NCBI RefSeq assembly: GCF_013213835.1
Contig: NZ_JABSSU010000004.1
Location: 186,001 to 250,000, forward strand
DNA from: Winogradskyella sp.
GTDB taxonomy: Bacteria > Bacteroidota > Bacteroidia > Flavobacteriales > Flavobacteriaceae
Direction: 5' to 3'
DNA: 64,000 bases
The number at the start of each line of letters is the position of its first letter. Positions within the stretch are counted from its first letter, which is position 1. The notes under the pieces were generated by a model, which made no database searches, was not told where the DNA came from, and saw only the letters and a list, made by a program, of their open reading frames with translations. The position numbers and the translations under genes were made by a program. This document shows, in pieces, positions 9,861-17,782 of the stretch.

Positions 9861-11059
9861 TTGTTAATCAACTTCTGGGTAATACGTTGCGAAGCAATTC
9901 TTGAAGCAACAATACCTAAAGTAAGAATTGTGACCAATACAATCAAAATGTTTATCGGGTCCATATGCACAGGATAGGCTAATTCTGGGGTTAGCATTAT
10001 TAACTCAAATGTTTGTTGTAAAACCACAACTAAAACACCTAAAAACACACCGATTAGACCACTTACTAAGGTCATTAAGCTACCTTGAAAAAAGAAAATC
10101 GTTTTTATCGTTTTAGGCTCTGCACCAATATTAAATAACGTATTTAGTGATTTTTTCTTGTCTAGAATCATCATAATAATAGCTCCAATCACATTAAATA
10201 AGGCGATAATAATAACCAATGTAAAGATGAGGTAAATAGCGAGGTTCTCGGTGTTTAGCATTTTGTATAATGCGTCATTAAGTTGCTCTCTATTCTTGAC
10301 TTCAAATTGATTTGGAAACTTATCTTGTATGTTTTCTCTTATGGCGTCTTCATCAGCATTTTCAATGAGTTTTATTTCTAAAGCACTCATCTGATTTTCC
10401 TTGTAACTCAAAAGTTCTTTGGCAAGTTCAATATTACTAAAGATATATTCATTGTTGAGTTCTTCATTAATATCAAAAAGGCCAACATTTGTAACAAAAG
10501 CAGAATTATAAGCGCCTTTAATTGAAGTAATTTGTCCTTTACCAGGTTTAGGAACATAAACCGAAAGTGGTTTTAGATAATCAAAAACTCCAAAGGAAAG
10601 ATTATTAGAAATGCCCCAACCAGAGATGACCTCATTTCCGTCTTGCGATACCCATTTGCCTTGTTTTATCATGGAGTCAATACGAGTAACTTTAATAAAA
10701 TTACCATCAACTCCTTTAAGTGTTGCTAAGATGTTTTTGTTTTCAGATTTTAAGATAACACGTTCTTCTATGACCTTAGAATAAGAAAGTATGCCATCTA
10801 TATTTTCAAGTTCATTGAGATCATTATCAGTGAACGTAAAGGATTTCCCTTGCGCAGGTATTAGTTTTAAATCAGGGTCAACAAAAGAAGAAAATTCGAG
10901 GCTATAATTTTTTAATCCAGCAAACACAGAAAGCACAATAAATAGTGCTGCTGAAGCAATAACCACACCACCAGATGCAATAAGTGTCATTATATTAATA
11001 GCATTATTACTACTCTTAGAAAAGAGATAACGTTTTGCTATATATAATGGAAAATTCAC
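9857..11059 (-). CDS. ABC transporter permease, LolC/E-like (FtsX family)
   Basis: 400 residues. One N-terminal membrane helix (about 22-48), a large extracytoplasmic domain (about 50-260), then three helices (about 270-300, 320-350, 365-385) make the FtsX/MacB fold. The N-terminus FPLYIAKRYLFSKSSNNAINI is typical of LolC/LolE, the lipoprotein-releasing permeases of the inner membrane. No LolD ATPase gene is adjacent. It starts directly after the rbfA stop, so the two form an operon. Lipoprotein release is inferred from the family. Confidence 0.85.
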   Translation of the reverse strand: MNFPLYIAKRYLFSKSSNNAINIMTLIASGGVVIASAALFIVLSVFAGLKNYSLEFSSFVDPDLKLIPAQGKSFTFTDNDLNELENIDGILSYSKVIEERVILKSENKNILATLKGVDGNFIKVTRIDSMIKQGKWVSQDGNEVISGWGISNNLSFGVFDYLKPLSVYVPKPGKGQITSIKGAYNSAFVTNVGLFDINEELNNEYIFSNIELAKELLSYKENQMSALEIKLIENADEDAIRENIQDKFPNQFEVKNREQLNDALYKMLNTENLAIYLIFTLVIIIALFNVIGAIIMMILDKKKSLNTLFNIGAEPKTIKTIFFFQGSLMTLVSGLIGVFLGVLVVVLQQTFELIMLTPELAYPVHMDPINILIVLVTILTLGIVASRIASQRITQKLINN

Positions 11060-11452
11060 TTAAGATTTTTTGCGCTTATCTAAAAGATCAGGATCTTCTA
11101 ATGGGTTGTCTTCACCTTTAAGAGAACGTTCAATACCGTCAATATACTCTAAAGAATCATCAATAAAAAACTCTAGCTGAGGCATTCTTCTTAATTGGTG
11201 ACGTGTGCGTTGCGCAAGTTCGTGACGAATTAATGGTGTATTAGATCTAATACCTTTTAGTAGCTCTTCAGCTTCTGTGTTTGGGAAGATACTGAGGTAA
11301 ACCTTAGCAATAGACAAGTCTACAGTTACACTTACTTTAGTTACTGAAATGATAACACCTTTTAGACCACCAGATGAAGCGGCGTGTTGCAAAACTTCTG
11401 CTAAATCTTGTTGAAGAATACCACCTATTTTTTTCTGTCTATTACTTTCCAT
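11060..11452 (-). CDS. rbfA: 30S ribosome-binding factor A
   Basis: 130 residues, the normal size for RbfA, a KH-like protein needed for late 30S maturation and cold adaptation. The start ESNRQKKIGGILQQDLAEVL and the later KVSVTVDLSIAKVYLSIFP are typical. The ATG lies only 4 bases after a TACTTTTG -7 box, suggesting a very short or absent 5' leader. It is directly followed by the LolC/E-like permease gene. Confidence 0.95.
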   Translation of the reverse strand: MESNRQKKIGGILQQDLAEVLQHAASSGGLKGVIISVTKVSVTVDLSIAKVYLSIFPNTEAEELLKGIRSNTPLIRHELAQRTRHQLRRMPQLEFFIDDSLEYIDGIERSLKGEDNPLEDPDLLDKRKKS

Positions 11453-11456
11453 GTGG

Positions 11457-11464
11457 CAAAAGTA
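11457..11464 (-). promoter_or_regulatory. -7 promoter box for rbfA, 4 bases from the ATG
   Basis: On the minus strand this is TACTTTTG, a match to TAnnTTTG. Only CCAC separates it from the rbfA ATG, so transcription would begin at or next to the start codon. No TTG is found at the usual -33 spacing, which lowers confidence. Confidence 0.4.
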
Positions 11465-11561
11465 GCTGATATTCCCCTATTATAGTATTTTTATGTAACA
11501 AAAATCATGTTTTAAGATGAGATTAATTCCGTTATTTCTCAAAAATTAAAAACCATTAAGG

Positions 11562-11960
11562 ATGTTAAAAATTGAACATATAGGTATTGCCGTAAAGGAT
11601 ATTGAAAACTCAAATAGTTTATTTAAATCATTATTTGGGGAAGCGCATTATAAAATAGAAGATGTGGAAAGTGAAGGTGTAAAAACGTCTTTTTTTAAGT
11701 GTGGTCCAAATAAAATAGAATTGCTTCAAGCCACAAATGAAGATAGTCCAATAGCAAAGTTTATTGAAAAGAAAGGTGAAGGCATACATCATATAGCATT
11801 TGCAGTAGATGATATAGAAAAAGAACTAGAACGATTAACGAATGAAGGGTTTAGTCTTATTCATAAGGTGCCTAAAAAAGGTGCTGATAACAAAATTATA
11901 GCCTTTCTACATCCAAAATCTACAAATGGTGTACTTGTAGAATTATGTCAAGATGCCTAA
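11562..11960 (+). CDS. mce: Methylmalonyl-CoA epimerase
   Basis: 132 residues, a vicinal-oxygen-chelate protein. It interconverts (2R)- and (2S)-methylmalonyl-CoA, linking propionyl-CoA metabolism to succinyl-CoA. Two beta-alpha-beta-beta-beta modules are visible, starting IEHIGIAVKDI and IHHIAFAVDDI; likely metal ligands are His6, His76 or His77, and Glu127 (VLVELC). The length fits the family. It stands alone, with no mutase genes in the window, upstream of a tRNA gene. Confidence 0.9.
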   Translation: MLKIEHIGIAVKDIENSNSLFKSLFGEAHYKIEDVESEGVKTSFFKCGPNKIELLQATNEDSPIAKFIEKKGEGIHHIAFAVDDIEKELERLTNEGFSLIHKVPKKGADNKIIAFLHPKSTNGVLVELCQDA

Positions 11961-12051
11961 TATTAAATTGAAACAAATTTCTTGTAGAGTATTAAAATAT
12001 ATAGTAATATTGCACACTCTTTAATTTTAAAGAGATTGACAAGCGTCAATA

Positions 12052-12125
12052 GGTCCTATAACTCAGTTGGTTAGAGTATCTGACTCATAATCAGAAAGTC
12101 CCTGGTTCGAGCCCAGGTGGGACCA
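12052..12125 (+). tRNA. tRNA with CAU anticodon, probably tRNA-Ile2 (lysidine type)
   Basis: The cloverleaf folds fully: acceptor GGTCCTA / TGGGACC, D-arm ACTC..GAGT, anticodon stem TCTGA / TCAGA around loop CTCATAA, T-stem CCTGG / CCAGG around TTCGAGC, discriminator A. The anticodon is CAT. CCA is not encoded. CAU tRNAs can be initiator Met, elongator Met or Ile2. Paired acceptor bases C4-G69 and C5-G68 are the determinants known for TilS (lysidine synthetase) in E. coli tRNA-Ile2, whereas its elongator Met tRNA has U4-A69 and A5-U68. I therefore favour Ile2; elongator Met remains possible. Confidence 0.9.
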
Positions 12126-12132
12126 CAAACGT

Positions 12133-12172
12133 AAAACTGTTTCATTAATTTGAGGCAGTTTTTTTTATTTTT
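12133..12172 (+). terminator. Rho-independent terminator after the tRNA
   Basis: AAAACTG (12133-12139) pairs with CAGTTTT (12156-12162), followed by a run of T broken by single A bases. It lies 7 bases beyond the tRNA 3' end. Confidence 0.7.
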
Positions 12173-12211
12173 ATTCCAATGATATTCTGGGCGAGAAGTT
12201 TATGTTGAGCT

Positions 12212-12239
12212 AAGTCCAAGTAAGCCTAGGCGGGACCAC
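12212..12239 (+). pseudogene. Degenerate copy of the tRNA 3' end
   Basis: AAGTCC followed after 6 bases by GCCTAGGCGGGACCACGAA repeats the tRNA segment AAGTCC...GCCCAGGTGGGACCACAAA (12096-12129). The last 19 bases differ at three positions, and the T-loop region is shortened from 9 to 6 bases. It cannot fold as a tRNA. It could be a decayed tandem tRNA gene or an attachment-site scar. Confidence 0.55.
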
Positions 12240-12240
12240 G

Positions 12241-12277
12241 AATAAACTCTTTAAATTATGGATTTAAAGGGTTTATT
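12241..12277 (-). terminator. Long hairpin at the end of the barrel-protein operon
   Basis: Two 16-base arms (12241-12256 and 12262-12277) pair with a single G-T wobble around a 5-base loop. The hairpin overlaps the stop codon of the minus-strand barrel gene. No T-run follows, so it may end transcription weakly or protect the mRNA 3' end. Confidence 0.5.
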
Positions 12278-13388
12278 AAAACGTATATTTCAACCCAATA
12301 CCGAGGTAATAATTGTTATAAGACCTAAATATCATAGAACTTAAATTTTCATTATTTGAGCCTCTATCAATAAAATATGCTTGAGAAACAAAAGACCAAT
12401 GGTTAGAAAACTTATAGCTTGTATTGCATTTAAGACGCAAATAATCATAGCTTAACAAGTCATTGTCATTGACAATAAGATCTGTAAAGTTGCGCTTTGC
12501 ATAGCTCGCTAACAATGATAGATTTAGCTTTTCTTTAGAATACGATACATATAATTTTGGTGTAATTTCGTTATAACCAAATCTATCATCACTTAGGTCT
12601 AATCGTTTTGTATAAGCCAAAGAAGGATAAATGGTAATTGTTTTTGAAAGCTGCATTTTATAAAAACCTCTTACACTAAGTAAATTCCAAGTTCTATGTT
12701 CTTTATTAAAATCATCATCTTCATTTACCGTTTCTATATTGTATTGTCTTTGAATGAAACTTGCGTTTATGCCTGAACTTCTTAGCAAATGATTTTTCCA
12801 TTTTACGGTTTTAAAGCCAGCATTTACACCATATTTATAATAGCTAACTTCTCGTGTTTCAGTTGGGTCAAAATTCTTTTTTCCATAGTGAGCACCTATG
12901 AAAGAACGATTATTTTCAAATAGTCTAAAATTTAACTTACTATCTAAATTTACCACATTGTAACCAAAAGTAGTGCCTAGTTCATTTTCATCAGCATCTA
13001 AACCATTTTGGTCTTTAATAAAATATTGTGTACTGTTTTCCCACGAACTATTTTTACCAATATCTAATCTATAAGTCAATTTAAAATCTGCAATTAAGCG
13101 ATTTGATTCTGACTCTGAAAAGAAAAATCGTTTTTGAGGTTTTACAGATATTTTAAATAACGATTTACGAGCTTCTTTTTTATATTTTAAATGGCCCACA
13201 ATATCTTGATAAAAACTACTCTTGTAAATTTCATCTTCACTTAAGAGTTCATCATCTATAAAAATTTGATTTGGCGCTCTAAGAATATTAGACTCGTATC
13301 CGCTTAAAGAGGATACTGAAACGTCTATTTGCGAATAAGAAAATGAACTTAAAACAAGGCATAGCAAGGTTAGGATATAATGTTTCAT
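12276..13388 (-). CDS. Putative outer-membrane beta-barrel protein
   Basis: 370 residues, not assigned to a named family. A signal peptide (about 1-19, ending SSFSYSQ) is followed by alternating hydrophobic and polar beta-strands rich in Tyr, Phe and Asn. It ends in a terminal Phe (YYLGIGLKYTF), the classic signal for insertion by the BAM complex. It is the last gene of a minus-strand set with a small membrane protein, an ATP-grasp ligase and a transglutaminase-7TM protein. A channel or receptor role for that system is inference from position. Confidence 0.7.
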   Translation of the reverse strand: MKHYILTLLCLVLSSFSYSQIDVSVSSLSGYESNILRAPNQIFIDDELLSEDEIYKSSFYQDIVGHLKYKKEARKSLFKISVKPQKRFFFSESESNRLIADFKLTYRLDIGKNSSWENSTQYFIKDQNGLDADENELGTTFGYNVVNLDSKLNFRLFENNRSFIGAHYGKKNFDPTETREVSYYKYGVNAGFKTVKWKNHLLRSSGINASFIQRQYNIETVNEDDDFNKEHRTWNLLSVRGFYKMQLSKTITIYPSLAYTKRLDLSDDRFGYNEITPKLYVSYSKEKLNLSLLASYAKRNFTDLIVNDNDLLSYDYLRLKCNTSYKFSNHWSFVSQAYFIDRGSNNENLSSMIFRSYNNYYLGIGLKYTF

Positions 13389-13423
13389 TATAAAAAATTA
13401 AGGATTAAAATGTGGTTTTTAAA

Positions 13424-13636
13424 TTATTTATCGATGCAGACTACAGCTGATGCTTTACTTATTAGATTTTCAGTGCTGACATCACTTGCTAATCGTTGAT
13501 GTTCTGGTATACTTTCTATAGTATAAACTAATGGTTGATTAATTTTTTTATCTATGGTTGTTGTAGAATATAATGCTGCGCTTATAATTATTACTAATAA
13601 GGTTAAGTATGGTAATGGTGACTTTTGATATTTCAT
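13424..13636 (-). CDS. Small single-pass membrane protein
   Basis: 70 residues. One hydrophobic helix (about 9-25, LPYLTLLVIIISAALY) is followed by a polar segment of about 45 residues that would face the periplasm and ends in CIDK. No family is recognised. It lies 35 bases from the barrel gene and 46 bases from the ATP-grasp gene, all on the minus strand, so it is probably part of the same operon. The single Cys near the C-terminus is notable but unexplained. Confidence 0.55.
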   Translation of the reverse strand: MKYQKSPLPYLTLLVIIISAALYSTTTIDKKINQPLVYTIESIPEHQRLASDVSTENLISKASAVVCIDK

Positions 13637-13682
13637 GTGTTTGTTTTTATGTATAACCGTTTAGTTAGAAAAAACCCTGTAA

Positions 13683-14558
13683 TTATTTCAACATTTTTTT
13701 CATGCCTTGCTGATTGGCTAATTGAATGCCTAAACCCGGACGCACATTAACTTCCATAATTAATGGTCCTTTATCTTTATCAATTACAATATCTACACCT
13801 AAATACTGAAGTGGAAAATGCTTTGCCACTCTGAGTGAAACGGCAATTATATGTTCCCAATACGGTATGCGTTTGCCTAAAATGTTGTTGTTATTATCTG
13901 GATGCGATTCAAAGTATTGTTTACCATTATAAGCAAGTTGAAGTTTACCTTTTTTCATATCGATACCAATACCTAATCCACCTTGATGTAAATTGGCTTT
14001 TCCATCAGATTCGTCTGTTGGCACACGAAGCATTGCCATAAGTGGTTTTTCATTTAAAAGAATTACTCTAAAATCTGGCACACCTTCAGGATAAATTTCA
14101 TGAAAGAATGGATGTGGTTCAATACATTCTTCAATTAAAACCCTATCGTCAGAACCTAATGAGTAACGTCCCATAATAATGCTAGCCATGTGCAGAAAAA
14201 TCTGTTCGTCATCAACCAATTGTCCACCAGAACACCATTGGTTTTTATCATTTTTACGCAAAATTTTAATTCCGCCACCGCCACTTCCATTTGCTGGTTT
14301 TATGGCTATTTTATCATACCTATTTATAGCTTGCCATTGGGCTTGTATGTCACCAATACGTTCTATAACAGCATAGGTTTTTGCACAGTCAATACAATGC
14401 GTCTCTAAAATAGTTTTAGTAAGTACTTTATCATCCGCTAGCTTATAGTATTTACGTTCGTTATTAGGATAAATTAAAGAAACGTTTCTCTCGTTTATAC
14501 CTAATACCTTAGTACTATTACCCAAATAATTATTGATTCTATGTTTTAGATTTCTCAT
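13683..14558 (-). CDS. ATP-grasp ligase, alpha-L-glutamate-ligase-like
   Basis: 291 residues. It resembles the RimK-related ATP-grasp proteins annotated as alpha-L-glutamate ligase homologues. Visible features: Lys87 and the glycine-rich loop GSGGGGI (91-97) for ATP, DFRV (162-165), the LGVDIV segment (253-258), and the Mg-binding pair Glu269/Asn271 in IMEVNVRPGLGIQL. Such enzymes join an amino acid or other carboxylate to an amine through an acyl phosphate; the substrate here is unknown. Partnership with a transglutaminase-7TM protein, as here, is a known conserved gene pair in other bacteria. Confidence 0.8.
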   Translation of the reverse strand: MRNLKHRINNYLGNSTKVLGINERNVSLIYPNNERKYYKLADDKVLTKTILETHCIDCAKTYAVIERIGDIQAQWQAINRYDKIAIKPANGSGGGGIKILRKNDKNQWCSGGQLVDDEQIFLHMASIIMGRYSLGSDDRVLIEECIEPHPFFHEIYPEGVPDFRVILLNEKPLMAMLRVPTDESDGKANLHQGGLGIGIDMKKGKLQLAYNGKQYFESHPDNNNNILGKRIPYWEHIIAVSLRVAKHFPLQYLGVDIVIDKDKGPLIMEVNVRPGLGIQLANQQGMKKMLK

Positions 14559-14639
14559 TATCTCTTTGTGTTTTTTTGACCTATCAAGAGTGGTTTATAT
14601 TGTATGGCCATCAACGCTATAAACCACAACTTGTAGGAT

Positions 14640-16205
14640 TTATTTTGTAATTAATTTGCTGAATCGTTGGTATTCGAATAATCGTAGTCCAATCCACTTT
14701 CCCAGCTTTAAGGATATGGCCAATACCAGCAATAACAATTCTGGAAAGAGTAATAATATTGTTTTAATTACCACCGAAGAAAACACCAAATAGCAAATTG
14801 ATGTTGCTACTAATGTTTGAAAAAGTGTACTTAATGCTTTTTGATGACCATCTTCTTCTATAGCTCTAGAAAAACGCTCTGCCATTATAGAGATGATAAT
14901 AATCGGAAAAAATGTTATTGTAGTAAGCCACTGTAGTTTATAGTGTAACCCAACAGATAGTAACATTAACATTATGATAATTGTAGCAGTGAGCACTACA
15001 GCCATTTTTGGTGTATATAACAACCCCCATTTATTTAAAGGAAATGACAGCAATACAACAATTAAAGTCATTAACAAAAACAATAATATGCCAGAAACAT
15101 AGCCGGTTGTAGTAAGTGTATAAGCAATAAGTACAGGAAGAAAAATGCCAAAGGTTTTTAAACCAATTACATTTTTAATAAGAGAAATTAGCAAACCACC
15201 TAGAGGTAACAGTAATAGAAAATAAAGTACGCTTTTAGGAATGATTTTACTTTCTAAAACCTTTAATAACGAAATAGGATGCCCACTTAATTCTTCAATA
15301 TTAGCACTATTTATAAAAGGCACATTGTTAGCTGGTTTTATTTCATAATTGTAATCGAAAAGAACACTAGGAGTATGTGTAATTAAAAAGTGATCGCCAG
15401 TATACAGCTCTAAATAATTAGATGGTAGATATGCAAAATGGTTGTTAAGCACGTCAAAAGGAATCCATGTGCCATTTATATTTACTTCTGTCCAAAGATG
15501 AGACGTACGCTTCTTGGTTTCTTCTAAAATTAATCCACCCTTTAATCGTGCTGCTATTCCTCTATTTCTGCAAAGCGCCACAAACAATCTTGCCTTTCCG
15601 TTACATGATGCTTGGTTTTGTTTAAAAGCAGTTAAAGCACTTGTAAGGTCTCTAATTGGTGCTGATGGAGTTTTATTGACATAATCATAAAGGCTTGTAA
15701 CTAAAGATTTTAAATCTTTTGTGTTCTTAGTTAGTATTCTAGCTAAAGAATCAATTGATGGATGATGCACTTCTATATGTTCTTCTTCCACTAAATAATT
15801 GGCATATGATGACGATGCTTTTTCTAAAGATAAATTTTCGGCAATATTATACTTAACGGCTTTTCCTTTAAACAAAAAGCTATAATTAATACTATGAAAC
15901 TTACTTGTGGTTTTTGAACGCCAAGTAGCACGCTGGTTTTCTTTTTCATCCTTTATTTTAAAGGTCATCTTTTCGTAGTCTTGTTCTACATTAGAAATTT
16001 TTTGTCTATGATTACTTTTGGGCAAATAGGATTTTACAAATACCTTTTTATCATCGCCTTTTATGTAAAAGTTATAAGACACTTCATAAATAGAGCTTGG
16101 CATAAAACCACTTAAGGTTTTTGTCAGTGGTTTTAGTTTAAATGCCATAGAGAGCATTGCAAAAGCTATTAAAAGGTAAATGGTAATTTGGAAACTTTTA
16201 TTCAT
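14640..16205 (-). CDS. Transglutaminase-like domain fused to 7 membrane helices (UUP1-type)
   Basis: 521 residues. An N-terminal membrane anchor (about 5-22), an extracytoplasmic region, a transglutaminase-like domain (about 160-275), then about seven hydrophobic helices (325-500) match the family called 'inactive transglutaminase fused to 7TM'. In this copy Cys201 (QASCNGKA), His236 (SHLWTEV) and Asp251 (IPFDVLN) fall at spacings normal for an intact triad. It is the first gene of the minus-strand operon leading to the ATP-grasp ligase. The family is thought to act on a peptide-like product of the ligase at the membrane; this is inference. Confidence 0.8.
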   Translation of the reverse strand: MNKSFQITIYLLIAFAMLSMAFKLKPLTKTLSGFMPSSIYEVSYNFYIKGDDKKVFVKSYLPKSNHRQKISNVEQDYEKMTFKIKDEKENQRATWRSKTTSKFHSINYSFLFKGKAVKYNIAENLSLEKASSSYANYLVEEEHIEVHHPSIDSLARILTKNTKDLKSLVTSLYDYVNKTPSAPIRDLTSALTAFKQNQASCNGKARLFVALCRNRGIAARLKGGLILEETKKRTSHLWTEVNINGTWIPFDVLNNHFAYLPSNYLELYTGDHFLITHTPSVLFDYNYEIKPANNVPFINSANIEELSGHPISLLKVLESKIIPKSVLYFLLLLPLGGLLISLIKNVIGLKTFGIFLPVLIAYTLTTTGYVSGILLFLLMTLIVVLLSFPLNKWGLLYTPKMAVVLTATIIIMLMLLSVGLHYKLQWLTTITFFPIIIISIMAERFSRAIEEDGHQKALSTLFQTLVATSICYLVFSSVVIKTILLLFPELLLLVLAISLKLGKWIGLRLFEYQRFSKLITK

Positions 16206-16296
16206 TTTTAAGATTGTTTTGTTCTATAACAGCTTCGTAAAAAAAAACCCTGTTTAATTTTTTATTAATTAAGTTTGTGTGCCTATTTCGTAGTTT

Positions 16297-16815
16297 ATGA
16301 AGAACACTTTAGCTTCCATTTGCGAGAAAACTGTTTTTGAAAAAGTCTTTAAAGACTATTCGTTGCTACTTCGTAATTTTATATATGCCAAATGTGGTGA
16401 TGTATCTAAAGCTGAAGATTATACACAAGATGCTTTTGTAAAACTCTGGAACAACTGTGCAAAAGTGCCAATAAACAAAGCCAAGTCGTACTTATTTACT
16501 ATTACTAAAAACGCTTTTTTTAATGATTACGAACATCAAAAAGTAGTTTTGAAATATAAAGCTCTAAAGGCGGATAGAGTAAATAATGAAGACCCAGAAT
16601 TTGAGTATAGACAAAAAGAATTTCAACAAGAATTAAACAACGCTATTAATAGACTTACAGACAAACAACGTGAAGTTTTTTTATTAAATAGAATTGAAAA
16701 AAAGAAATATAAAGAAATTGCAGAAATACTTGATATTTCAGTAAAAACTGTAGAAATGCGAATGAGTAGTGCATTAGTTTCACTTAGAAAAAGTATAAAA
16801 AATTATAAAATATAA
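16297..16815 (+). CDS. ECF RNA polymerase sigma factor (FecI-like)
   Basis: 172 residues. Sigma region 2 covers about residues 15-85 (AEDYTQDAFVKLWNN) and region 4 about 115-168 (LTDKQREVFLLNRIEKKKYKEIAEIL, recognition helix near VKTVEMRM). It directs RNA polymerase to a small set of promoters. A FecR anti-sigma gene follows after 52 bases and a TonB receptor after that, so it is the cytoplasmic output of a cell-surface signalling unit. The gene is divergent from the transglutaminase-7TM operon across 91 bases. Confidence 0.92.
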   Translation: MKNTLASICEKTVFEKVFKDYSLLLRNFIYAKCGDVSKAEDYTQDAFVKLWNNCAKVPINKAKSYLFTITKNAFFNDYEHQKVVLKYKALKADRVNNEDPEFEYRQKEFQQELNNAINRLTDKQREVFLLNRIEKKKYKEIAEILDISVKTVEMRMSSALVSLRKSIKNYKI

Positions 16816-16867
16816 TAGGGTTTATTTAATTAAACTGGTTATAAATACAAAGACGAAAATTTAGTGT

Positions 16868-17782
16868 ATGAAACAACAATACGACGATACATATTTAGCG
16901 CGTTGGGCGGCTGATGAACTTTCAGAACAAGAACTGAAAGATTTTAAAGCTTCTGATGACTATATGTACTATAAACAGATTGTTGATGAGCTTGAAGACG
17001 CTAAATTTCCTGAATATGATTTAGACTATAATTTTGAAGCTACTATACAAAAGATTGAAAAACAACATAAAGAAACTAAAAAAGTTAAACGTTTGTGGCC
17101 AGTTTGGACAAGCGCTATTGCTGCTTGTCTCATTGTTTGTTTTGGTCTATTGTTCTTTTTAAAAGAAAGCACGTATTCGACTCAACTTGCTCAACAACTA
17201 CAAATTGAACTTCCGGACCAATCTGAAGTAAATTTAAACTCAGACTCAGAATTAACTTATAAAACATTCAGATGGAACCAAAATCGAGAGCTTAATCTTA
17301 AAGGTGAAGCATCTTTTAAAGTAAATAAAGGTAAAGCCTTTACCGTAAACACATCTCAAGGAAGCGTAACTGTGTTAGGAACGCAATTCACTGTTAATTC
17401 AAGAGAGAATTACTTTAACGTCATTTGTTATGAAGGTAAAGTAAAAGTAACCGCAAATAATAAAAAACCAATTGTTTTAACTAAAGGGGAAGCCGTTCAG
17501 TTTAAAGCAAATTTAATAGAAGAATATACTGTACAATCTAACATCCCAGAATGGTTATCTAAAGAAAGTTCGTTCTACAATACACCAATTTTAGAGGTTA
17601 TAAATGAGCTAGAACGCCAATACAACATAACCATTAAAGGTAAAAAACATCTAAAACCTAATCAATTTACTGGACGATTTAAACACGATAATTTAGAGCT
17701 CGCTTTAAAAACAATTTTTATTTCAATGGATATTCCTTATACTTTTGCAGACAACAAAACTGTTGTTATAAAAAAGTATTAG
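16868..17782 (+). CDS. FecR-family anti-sigma factor
   Basis: 304 residues. A cytoplasmic N-terminus (LARWAADELSEQELKDF) that would hold the sigma factor is followed by one membrane helix (about 78-100, VWTSAIAACLIVCFGLLFF). Next come the FecR domain (about 105-205, with SQGSVTVLGTQFTVNS) and a C-terminal DUF4974-like domain (about 230-300) that contacts the receptor's STN domain. Its TAG stop overlaps the GTG start of the TonB receptor by one base, so translation of the two is probably coupled. Confidence 0.92.
   Translation: MKQQYDDTYLARWAADELSEQELKDFKASDDYMYYKQIVDELEDAKFPEYDLDYNFEATIQKIEKQHKETKKVKRLWPVWTSAIAACLIVCFGLLFFLKESTYSTQLAQQLQIELPDQSEVNLNSDSELTYKTFRWNQNRELNLKGEASFKVNKGKAFTVNTSQGSVTVLGTQFTVNSRENYFNVICYEGKVKVTANNKKPIVLTKGEAVQFKANLIEEYTVQSNIPEWLSKESSFYNTPILEVINELERQYNITIKGKKHLKPNQFTGRFKHDNLELALKTIFISMDIPYTFADNKTVVIKKY

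Noticed and set aside
12052..12239. Integrated genetic element bounded by tRNA 3' repeats
   Set aside because: Only about 90 bases lie between the tRNA and the copy, with no integrase or cargo; at most a scar.
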